From Phoronis australis (taxonomy: Eukaryota; Phoronida; Phoronidae), in contig NMRA01000121.1 of the NCBI GenBank assembly GCA_002633005.1, positions 628,501 through 692,500 on the forward strand: DNA of 64,000 nucleotides. The letters are read 5' to 3'. The translations under genes and the position numbers were made by a program. This document shows, piece after piece, positions 26,901 to 38,900 of the stretch. Under the pieces are notes generated by a model. The model ran no database searches. It saw only the letters and a list, made by a program, of their open reading frames with translations, and had not been told where the DNA came from. Position 1 is the stretch's first letter. Every line of letters begins with the position of its first letter.

Positions 26901-29900
26901 TATTTTCGATATTAGCGTGCTGGTGACGATAAGTGCGGGGAGCTGGCGGGATGCGGTTTTGATCCCATAATTAAGTTACCACTTGCGTGAATGGTTTAGA
27001 ACTCAGAACAGTACGGTTTTGTACCTTCAAAGGCAGGCTCCCAGCGTTTAACATTCAAGCAAACGCCCTTTTCATACCACGATATGACTAAGTTTTCTGT
27101 TACCAAGAACGAACATGTACACATCCTCATCAGACCAAGAAAGCGTCGGTTTATTGGGTTGACCAACCCAGAAATTTGAAAATGACAATGACATAGGATA
27201 GTTTCGCTACACAACGAAAACCGTTTCCGTGAGTACATAACACTGATACTGCATGTAGTTGTCCTGAGTTGTGAGGTTGTGTTCAAGCGACAAGATCAGT
27301 TTAGATTTTAGAAAGATGTCTCGCTGTAATGGGATCCAACCACAAACCAGTAAGTGCTACTCACGTGTTCTGGCGTTTCTCGCGGCTTCCGCAAGCAACG
27401 GCTTTTATACAAATCTGAAATATTGTTCCTTCACAGTTTTTCCAAAACATGTCTAAAAAAACGTCATCCGCGGTTCTGTTTGCGTGCCATTAATGTTCTT
27501 CACACGTATTCCCAGCACTGTTCCAATTTAATGAAATTTGTCGCTAAAAAGGACACTTTCAAAGAACGACTCCATTTGTTTCGAACTCTCGCAGACGACT
27601 CTCGTTTCCATAAGACATGCAATATAGAATGTAGATCATTTGACTAAATTTTGATTTCTTTTTTAAATCACGAGATAAACTTTACGACAGAGGCACTGTT
27701 TATAAAATGGTTTCGGGAAAAATGCATGTCTCTGGAATTTGTTGGTATTTCCGCAGTTTTGCTGACTTCTTTCATCACCCCACTTTTTCTGTCTCTTTTA
27801 GAACCTGATACCGTATTTAGGTTCATGGCGATCGACGATGATGGACAAGTTAAGGTCTGACATACAGCCAGTAATCTCGTGGGTTAAAGCCCATGCCCGT
27901 GTAATCGCCCATCTCCGACTTTTTGTCAATTTTCAATTTAAACGCCCACAGCTTGGGTAATGGCCCATCCCCGACTTTTTGCCAGTTTTTCGGTTTGATC
28001 GCCCAACTGCTTGGGTAATCGCCCATCCCCCTGCCTCAGGGTTTCCCAATTTAAGCGCCCAGGGCGTTAACCCGCAAGTTTACGGTATGTTGTCGCACTC
28101 GACACAGAAAGGCGCCCGGGCGACCATGTGTGTCCAGTGCGACAATATATGTAGCATCAGGGTCATTTAATGCATTCAATAGTTTTGCACTTATGTTATA
28201 AAACCTGTTGCTCCACCCTGCGTGATAATTTCCCTGGGACCATCAAGTTTTCAAACGATTCTGAGGTGGTAATTTAAATTGTTGACCTCACGTAACTTTG
28301 CGGTGTCACGAGATGATTGGTCGTGTAGATACTTTGTCCGTTTGTTGTTAGAATGGCGAAAACTGCAACATAGCAGGTGAAAGGTTGTATTCATGATCAG
28401 ATAAGTGAATTCGATTCGAAACTTTCAAAATGTGTGACGCAGTCCTAGAGTTTACCAGTATTTATTCTTAATGTCTTGTTGCTATTACAGATTCGCTATA
28501 CAGGCTGCCAACTATGGGGTGATGTTAGGAACATCCACACTTCCTGGAAATAAATATTTAGTGTTCTTCATTGGTGCTGTCATGTGTTCCCCCACCACAT
28601 TGGTTAGTGTTCTCGTCCAGAAAAAGTAAGTTGAGTTACTTTGTCTCATGTGAAACGGCGTATTTGGTGAGCATATTTGTTACCAGAAGTTGACAGTTGG
28701 TTTTAAACCTCTGGAATGGGAATATTCCGCAAAACCATCGTGGGTTATCGCGATTTGGGGACTTCCTTGTCTCTCTAAAGCGAAATATATCTTCCTGTTT
28801 GCTCTGGGGAAATAAAAACTCATTATGAGAACAGCAGGTACAGGGGACATTCTAGATAATGTTTTTCGTATGACGTTGTGTTCAGAGATTTTTTCCTTGG
28901 ACCCGCGTTAGCGACGTGTTTACCGATAATTCACTATATTCAACATGCGCATGTTATCCTTACTGGGCTGTAAAGTTGGCAGCAGTGCCTCAGTTTAATT
29001 TGATCGTCGAGCTGTGTAACATTTGACCTCTGTTGCCGGAGTTATAGTGAACTTGAGAGTGTGCACCTCAGACACTGCATCGCAACTAGTGGAACCGTTG
29101 TTTTATTTTTTCGTTTGCTTACAGAATTTCGCGTTATGAAATGTAAAAGTTCCCTCTTTTTCCTTGATTGCAGTGTGCCCGGAGTGGCCTCATGGGCGGC
29201 GTTTTGGGCCTGTCAGACCGTCTCAAAATTTTATTTTCTTTAGTTTGACGTTGAAGTAACACTAATCTAGAGCTAGGGTTTGTTTTGTGAACACATTCTT
29301 TGGACTTCAACCCTTTGAATCCCTTCAATTAAGTAGAGCCTTGTGAAATTTGATTAGAGCTGTTCAAGGCAAAAAATGATTCATGGAACTGAAAACATGC
29401 TTTCAAATAATCGGATTCGGTTGCTCTTGGCGTCAGATGATCTCAACTCGGCGTATGGACTTTGATTGAAGTTAAATATTGGAATTAGCTATTTGTTGAT
29501 CAAGTAATGGTTTTATCTGTTGATTTTTCTCTGAGTATTCGACCACAACCCGTCATTACTGTAATTTACTTGTATTGTGCGGAATTTTCTTCCAGTCGAT
29601 TTGCAAACATGGAGCTTAATGTCATATTTTTCCACTTTGAATGTTGAAAAAATGACTTTGTCCGTAGGTTCGGTAGGAAACGACCTCTCTGCGTCTCTCT
29701 GATTTTGATTTCTGTGTCTTGTCTATTTGCTGGATTTATTCCAGAAACAGCAGGTGAGTTGCACGGTGCACGCTCTTGCGCGCGCACTCTAAACTTACCT
29801 GAATAAATTTGATGGACTGTTCTTTCCTAGGCTGAGATTTCATGGTAGCGATTGCGTGGTAAGTGCAACCATCGTCCATACAAACATTGGTCAGCAGGGG

Positions 29901-32900
29901 GACTCGTGGTCCTTTTATTAGTGTGTTACTCAGAACTTTTTCCCTTTATCCTCCCATCTTTCGAGCATTCAGTAAGCAGTGTTTTTTTTCATTCGTTTAT
30001 TTGTACCAGAGAAACATGCGACAAACGTTTCGTTTTCGTAAACCCATCTGTTCACATAGTCACTCGGAGAAAACACAAGAAGAAATCTCATCAACTTAGG
30101 ACATATTCTTTTTCATACAGTTACTTGATTGTTCACGTGTCATCTCTACGAATCTATGAGAATTGTCCCAACTTCCACGGCTTAGTTAGTAAAACCCAAC
30201 GTTGAATCTTTTCAAATACTGGTGAGCAATCTATGAGACTATAGAGACTATATATCTTCAAATCATTTACGATAGCCGAATGGCACTTAGTGATAGGTCG
30301 CCTCTTAAAGTAACGTGACCGTGTTTTTACTATAAATTCGTGTTCCTTACCCCACCCCCCACCCCCAAAAAAACTGTCAATTTAGTTGCTCGTTAATTTT
30401 CAAGTCATTCTAACCATAATTAGTACGGTTTTCTAATTTGTTGTCGTTTTCCCCTCACTCGAATTTTCACGTGATGTGCGTAAAATGAAATGGGTATAAA
30501 AAGTGAACAACACACAAGTTCGCGATTATTACCGTTGGTTCGATTCAGTAAAGTGCCTCAGTGCATACGGGCCTTTTTAAATTACTTTCTAGATGCTTTT
30601 TCTCGGGGAGGTGAAATCGATGACTTACAGACCGCCATCTCTTGTTTTTCACTCAGTGTTTGAAGTTGGCAATTCTGGTCTGACCTAATTAGCACTAAGA
30701 GGGTCTTAGATATCGCCGTCGTAAAAACCGTCTGAAAAGGTTCAAAATGCATTTCAGCGTAAGCCGAAATAAAATATGACAAATTGTCCAATAGCGCCTT
30801 CAAATTTAAAAGCTAGCGTTCCCTCTTTAAGACAAATGAGCTAGTAATCTAATCTCGTATGCTTAAAAAAGTAAAACTTCCTGATTGTTTTGCACTATTT
30901 TCGGCGGCAGTTGGTTTAATCCAAGTTGTTGAACAAGTCAAAAGTATTCACAGTATTAAAATGTGTATTGTAATTTTACATGCACTTAATCTTCACAGCG
31001 ATAACTAACTCAAAACGTTGCATCGTAGCTTTACAAACGTGGGAGTAATTTCTAGGGCTCGATTTTGTCTTGCGCTTCCACGTCACTGCTACTGAAGAAC
31101 GTTTTTGTATTGTAACTACTACTTTGCATATAATTTATGCAAATAATCTGGATAGTTAGCCATTATGGGAGTATTCGTAGAGACTCCATAGATAATTTTA
31201 TTTGTTTTTCTTCACCTCGCGCATGAACAAGCACCGCATAAACAAACAAATATACTACTGGCAATATCAATACATATACCTCTATGACGAGATTTTGTCA
31301 GCATACTCCAAATTGAATAGTATATCGTGTTACACGTTGATTTAAAACTTTTTGAACGAAAATTGCCTCATTTCTAACAGACGAGAACGCGTATTGAACA
31401 TTCACTATGTGACTGCTGCGTGCTGACACGACGAGTTCATCTTAAGCTAAGTTCTGAAACCGGGAACCAGTATTTCGTGACTTTCGTTTTCTGACATATT
31501 TCCAATTGGGGATCGTTCACGTATTACGTCATCGCTCGAGGGGGTTCACCTTCTGGCAGAGTTAACTAATTCCAAAACCGGGACCTACCGTTTCACGCTT
31601 CCAAGATTTGATGGTGTTGCACTAGGCTTAGCCTACCTTGTAAACGACAGCCCCACTCCGTCATTGTCTATCACTGACAATCATCACAGTGACGAAGCGC
31701 ATTAGGACATGATCAGGACGTCCAGCGACAGGCTTGGTCATGTTTTGCAGGGATGGGATTTACATTGTAAGGTTGTTACGCATACATGCAGTGTTGCGAC
31801 GGACTGCCGATTCAGTGGAAAATGGCCACAGAGTAACAGATGCCGATAGTGTTGTAACTTAATATTACAAGAGCAACGCGGAGCGTTGAAATGCACCACT
31901 ACTGCACCGCAAACGGTGTGCTTCAAGAGGTTTCTTTGGTGTCATAAAACTGACCATTACCTTGCGTAAAATGAACCCGTCCGAAAGTGGGAAGGCGTCA
32001 TCCCTCTGTTACAAAACTTGCCAAAATTCATGAAAATCCACCGAGGGACGCCAAACATACAAACGCAAACGTAGAAACTAAAATCGCCACTACTGGAAAG
32101 AGCCGTAATCAGACCATGAGACCAGTCATTGTCACATTGAGGCTAGTAGACCTTTAGCCATGGTCGCAAATAATACAAAATCACTAAAGGGGCCGCCACA
32201 GTTGTCAGACTTGTCCGGAAATCGGCATCAGCAAGGGACATTTCATCAGGAACACAGCTGTCAAGTTTAATAATGATCCTTTGAGTAGTTTGGCGGATAA
32301 AGAAGCGGATGCCAAAAACGGACTTCGAATAACAAAAATGGCCAGTAGTTAGCGCAGAATATGTAAAATCCTCCCATAGATGAAAAGGCATTGTTGACCT
32401 ATTTGCCAAATTTCACGGAAATCCAGCCGTTAACTCATATAATAGAGGCAAACGTAAAAATATAAATTCCCATGCAATAGGAGGTACACGAATTGGTCTA
32501 AAACTCGTCGTCATCTGTTGCCATTTCCACAGCAACACGTTTGTCAAATTTCCAAAAGATCCTCCAAAGAGTAGCTATTGTCGCAAAAAACAAAATTGCC
32601 ACTAGGGGTCTGCAGAGCAGTAAAAATCGTCCGAAAATCAACGTCAGTTGGGGTCTTCTCATCAGAAACAGATCTGCCATCTTTCATAATGATTTTTTTG
32701 AATTGCTTAGCGGATAGACAGGCTAACGACAAAAAAGTACTTAAAAAATTAAATTGCTCACCAGGTGGCGCAACATACGTTAAGTGCGTCCAAAAATTGA
32801 TTGGAAGGCGTCACCGCTTCCTTAACAGAAACCTATTTCCCAAATTTCATGAAAATTCACCAAGGAACTCAAAAGAAATAGAAGCAAACATAAAAAATAA

Positions 32901-35900
32901 AATTGCTACTAGAGGGCAGAGCGGTAGTCGGATCGTCCCGAAATTCGTCTTCTTTGCAGATACACATATGTCATTTAGATCCTGCACAGCATTTACAAGA
33001 TACAGCAGCGGACGGGCATAAGCACTCACATATCAATATTATTAAAACATTTTGTTTTCTACCCCGTATGCTCACTCTCCTGACGTATTTAGGTACGAAA
33101 ATATCCATTGTTTTTGTTTGGTAGTTGAAATGGTGTATTTTATTTCACTGCTGAATACATCACTGGCAAATGCGACATTAGTTTGTCATTACTGAGAATC
33201 AGAAGGACGGAATCTCCGACGATCGGGGAACTACCTGTTATTCCAAAAACAGAGTGGGTTTGGCTGCTATGAAGTGATAAGAGGCTGGACGGGGGGAGTT
33301 TATATCATGGTGACGGGTAATGAAAGAGGGTGGAGGAGGGTAAAATGTGACAAATTTTGAATGACGTAGTATGTGGACGCTCCCTTGTCATGGATTTGTC
33401 ACTGAACACATTCAGGTATGAATTATGCACGTAATGTCGGTGGAAAATGCGGTCGGGTATATATTTTGAACGATCAGGCAACAATCCCCACCGGTTACCC
33501 CCTGTCACTCCAGATCGTCGCTGATCCGTTAACAAACTGCCATGGCAATTGATTAATGACCGAACATAGCAACAAATTTTCTTTTCTTTAGTTCAGAATA
33601 ATAAAAATATGCAAAGTGTCAGCAAAATGCAACTGAAACTTCTTTAAACTGTAAGAATGAAAAACTTCTAAAGGGCGATTCACAGTAAAATGAACATAGA
33701 AAATTGAAAATAAACTTTGAAAAACAGAAGTTTCAGAAACTCGTTTTGTATTGACAAGAAACTGAATTTTTATGATTTAATGAAAAACCGTTTGAAGTTT
33801 TTGACATCTCAAAAATTATGTTTATTGTGCAAATACCAAAAGGACTGTAACGGAGGCGGCATACAATAATTTTCTATAGCGCAAGTGAAATTTAATCAAA
33901 AGTAGTGTGCCATGCTAAGCATCAATTGCATTTGTGACCAGATAGATTTTTTCAGAAATATACCAATTATGAGACATGACCAATTTCTAAATGTCCCCTC
34001 AAAAAGGTGGGAAAAGTTTATCTCGTTAAATTCGTAATATTCTGTAAACTATTTTAAGAACGTGCAACATATCAAGGAAAACCCTTGGTAAAGAAATATA
34101 TTGAAGTTACCCTCACATGGGGCACCAACTAACTAAACAACGTGATCGTGTCCCTTATGCGATGTATCCAAGTCCCAACCAAAAAGCCATCGTGGTTACT
34201 GCAACTGGAATGAAAATAGGAAAAACTACAAAAAATCTTGGAATTCGACCAGATACATCACGGTACTAGTACTTACGCTACATAGTTGAGACTATGTGCA
34301 TTTTTTTGTCATTCTATGTTGTGCAGTTTGTGTACAGTGTACGGCAATCACATTTCAGCATTTTTATTCTTCAAATGTAATATTTGTAAATTGTTTAACT
34401 CTTGTGGTGATAAAATGTACGACTCACAGAGTTATAATGGTGAAATATCCAAATTTGTCAGTGACAAAAATTTTCCTTCGTTACGTCCACTACGTTACAC
34501 TAGGTGGGGTCTTCTTTTTGGATTTACTCCATAATGCAAAAAGTGTTATTTTTGGCATCAATGTCATATGATAGCACATCTAGTAATGAATGCAATTGCT
34601 TTTTGATTTTTTTAGTATCTTCAATAGAATTCTGCAATATGTTTCCTTTCTCAAGGGTTGAAATTCTATTGGTCCGCTCCGTTACACCTCATAAAAATGG
34701 GCATAATCCTTTGTTCTGAATCTTTCTAAACCTTAGCATAGTCTACAACACTTTAGCAAGAATGTCTCAAAAAGTTTCTAAGTAAACTAATCTAAAATTT
34801 ACAGAGAATTATTCTATTGAATTGTCCCCTCTGTCACGCACAAAATACTGTGAAATTGCCCCAAACGAGAATATTTTGGATTTGTTTGATCTCTAATATT
34901 AGTGTTTATCATATACATGTACTTACCTCATTAAGTACACAGTCATCTTCATCAAAGACAGGGATAGACTACTAATACTTTTCGTTTTCGTATTTCAGTT
35001 GGAGGCGTTAATATCAAGTGGTTGGTCACAGCATTCGCCTTGTTGGCACGGTCGGTGGCTCAGTTTGCCTTCATCACACAAATGATCATCGTGGCTGAAA
35101 TGTTCCCAACTTCCGTTAGGTACGGTTCTACTTTAGGAATAACTTGATGACTCCTAAAATAGAGCTATAAGTTCGGGTTTGAACTCGATTTTGTAGCTTG
35201 AATTTTGGAGTTATCAAATGCGTACTATGACTACGGTACTGGACACTCGTTTGCATGTATCATAATGAAATGGAACACGTACTGAAACACATTACCTTTT
35301 ATATAACTTTGCTGTTATAAATCAGCAAGCTGATATGATATAAACAAGAATTAGTCATTTTACACGCTGTATGTTGACAAGATCACGTGACCTATAGTGT
35401 CTAATCTTTTCATCCCGAATCGAACTCGAAAGTACTTTTGGCATTTTCTATTCATAAGCTCGAATACATAACGGCTTGCGTAGATAACTTTCTAATCCTA
35501 GTTTGTGACCTCAGCATTAGGCTACAATTTGGAGTCTGTACTAGAAATTTCGACTGAAAATTTCAAGGTTTTACTCGAGTTTGTAGCATAAAATGTATTG
35601 GTGTAAACTTGGACGAGAAACTCGTATCTTTAAAACATAAGGTACTCGAGCACAGACTAATCAATCAATCAATCAATCTCTTTATTTATAGTCAGTTTGA
35701 CAAAACAGACAAGCACTAGCCGAAGGCTAACATCACCGACTGTGAATAATAACATAAAAAGCATAAATAATAAAATAATGAACAATAAAATAATGAAAAA
35801 CCAAACACATGACAAGATGAGAAAAAACACATATTAATAAGATATCATGAAAGTATGGCATGCACACATACACATACACACCAGATTTAAAATCTGCATA

Positions 35901-38900
35901 CCCCGCACCTGCACGGTGGTTCTGTCCAAGATTTACTAAAATTCTTAAAAAGTTTATAATCCATGAACTTGGAGTAATTTGGAAGAGAGTTCCAGAGTTT
36001 AGCGCCGTACACTGATAAAGAGTTTAAACCTTGATGCACTGTTCGACATTAACAAGTAGCACAGATTTATTACCCAGATTATTATGAAACGTTTTTTCCT
36101 CAAAGAGGTCCCACATGAAAGGGGGTGACAAGTGATGATATGATTTGTATACCTCTAGAATGATTGCGCGCTTTCTAGACAGTTCAAGGGTCGGGAGATC
36201 TGCTCTAGCGAGGAGTTAGTGTAGCTCGCATTTCCGTCCTGATACACAAATCTGGGTGCCCTGTACTGTAGGCGCTCGAGTTTTGCAGTGTTCGTCGCGT
36301 CGCAGAAATGCCACACTAAGTTACAATAACTTAAGTGTGACAAGACAAAGCATCTAAAAATAGTCAACCTTGACACATGATCAAGCTGTCCTGACAGCCT
36401 TTGAAGGACACTAAGCTGCGCCGCAGCCTCAGTTCCGATAGAGAACTCTGGTGTGCTGTGCAAAACTTAGCTGTTTGTCCAAAGTGACACCCAGCAATAC
36501 CACGGTGTCTTCAAAGAATATGATATCACCTCCGATACAGAATCTAGTGGCTCTGCCGCCATTTAACATAATGGCCGGAAACTTTGATGAGTTGGCCTCC
36601 ATCATATTATCCCGTAGCCATGAGATCGCGATCTCCGACTCCTAATGACCTCGGCCCTGGAGTCTCTGATGACGGAGATTGTGTTATCATCCGCACAGCT
36701 CACGAGGTTTGAGTCTTTAATCGAAAAATAGAGATCATTTACAAACATTAGAAAGTACACGCCCTAGCACTGGGCCTTGGGGTAAGCCTTTCGCAAGACG
36801 GAGCCAGTTACTGGAAAATCCAGACAGTTTCACCCTCTGCCGGGCCACGATCGGATGGGTAGGACCATATTAAAGCACATCCTTCATCAGACATGCCATA
36901 GGCCGACAGCTTTGATATAATCAGCTCGTGTGGGAGGCAATCAAACGCCTGAGTTCTACAAAAGCAGAACAGAAAATGCCAAAAATACTTCAGAATAAAT
37001 GACTATAGGTCGCGTGATACATGTATGACCAACAATGTGTGCGAGAAGAATGGTAACTCTTGCCTATACATTTATCTTAGTACACATGAAAAAAATAAAT
37101 AGAATTTGGTGAGTTGCTAGAAAGCCGGCGATTTTAGTCCTCTGTATACTTCCTTTTCTGAGATTTTTCTGGGCATTTTGGAGCTGTTTAGTTACATTAG
37201 CGTCGAGAAAAGTGATGTTCTGAGATCATCCTCATCGCACAGTGGAGCCGGCAGCCGCCGCGGTCGCAGCCTAACGTTGTGCCACAATTAAATCAAAGAA
37301 ACGAAACGCACTACGTTGTTTTGTAGCTCTGGTTAAAGCTAGTAACTTCAAGAAGTCTATGCTGTCCAACAATAACTTCAAGAAGTATATCCCATCCAAC
37401 AATAATAATAACTTCAAGAAGTATATCCCATCCAACAATAATAATAACTTCAAGAAGTCTATCCCATCCAACAAGATAACACCAAATTCAAAACGTGTTT
37501 TAGGCGTAAATACAAAAATCTCTCTTTAACCTAAGAGCTTTGGGGTTTAAATACATGCTCATCCCACCTTGAATGATCCATCAAGACACAGGCAATGCCT
37601 ACACTTTTGATTTCCCATTTTCGAATTCGCAATATCAGGGTTGGCCAACACATAAAACACTGAACTTTGTTCGTGAGTTGCTGATGGTGTCCATGTCCTT
37701 TTTGATATCAAAAATAGAATCTTATCAGGGCAAGCAATGTTGTTATGAGTAATGAGAGTAAAAGAACTAATTTGATTTTCGTTTTTAGCCAGAAAAAACA
37801 TAACGAAATGTTACTTTAACTATGTAGCAAATTAGGTTAATCTCAACTTGATGTTAAATTTACTATTTCGAATCTCAATGGCTGGTTAATGTTTGTTTAT
37901 GACTAACAACCCTTGGCAAATACGTCATTTACAGAAACCGTTGCAGTTTTCTACGTCTTGAAGAATAACAAGTCTGTTTTAAAATCTATTGAATGGTAAC
38001 ACGTGTATCCAAACTAAAATTTAGTTTCTATAGTATATTAAAGCATCACTCTGGCCGCAGTGATATCATAACTTGCCTAATGAAAGGATAGGCTTATTAC
38101 TAGACTACGTCACCGCGACAGCCACGAACAACACCTACACACATTGGTGTTCTTCTCAATCTCGGACCAGTAGCGTTGTTACGTGGTCTGAGACTCAATA
38201 TAGTATGGTAGGCCTACTCGCGGCAGATACGTTCTCCTACTGTGAGTGCCGGCATTGTCGCTATAACTTCAATTTTTTCTGCAGTTTTCTGGCGTAAATG
38301 TGACGCAGAAATGCTGCTTTTGACGACTCATTTGGCATGCCAGCGTTTGAGTTTCCAAAATGCGTCTTCTTGTGTCTCAAACGCATTGCTGGGATTTTAC
38401 ATAACCCAGTATACATAGTAGTGAATAATTAAAATCCGTTCGAGGAAAGTTTTAGAGATGTTCATCTACGGAAATACCACGGTCTTATTTCAGGAACATT
38501 GGGGCCGGTGTTTGCATGACGTCGATGAGATTTGGAATTATGTTTTCGTCTCAGGCTTTGTTGCTGGTATTGTATAACTTCATATGATATGATAATTTAT
38601 ATTAGCACAAACGTTGCCTGTTTCTTAGATCTAACTGTAGGGTTAAACAATTTTTGAGATAAGCTGTAAGAACAGTTATTGACATTTTTGTGGGCTATTT
38701 CAATTGAATGTCAACTAATCATGTCGAAAGACGGACAAGTTGGAGTAACCCTATCTATCCAGCGCCGGGTCATGTCCAGGCGATCACTAGTACTGCGTAC
38801 GACTCAAAAAGAACTCAGTGGTTTGCGTCTAAGTGTTATGAAAGAATGCAGGTACTAGCATTAACATTGTCCTCGTTAGTACTTCCAAAGTTTTTGAATT

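Larger units (their letters stand above)
24383..28490. other. Intron 4 of SLC22 gene 2
   Basis: It contains two small tandem arrays (26129-26197, 27901-28070) and a possible scrap of LINE reverse-transcriptase C-terminus near 26287-26340 (SVRLWNELTHLSPPDLKV on +). Nothing else is recognised. Confidence 0.45.
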
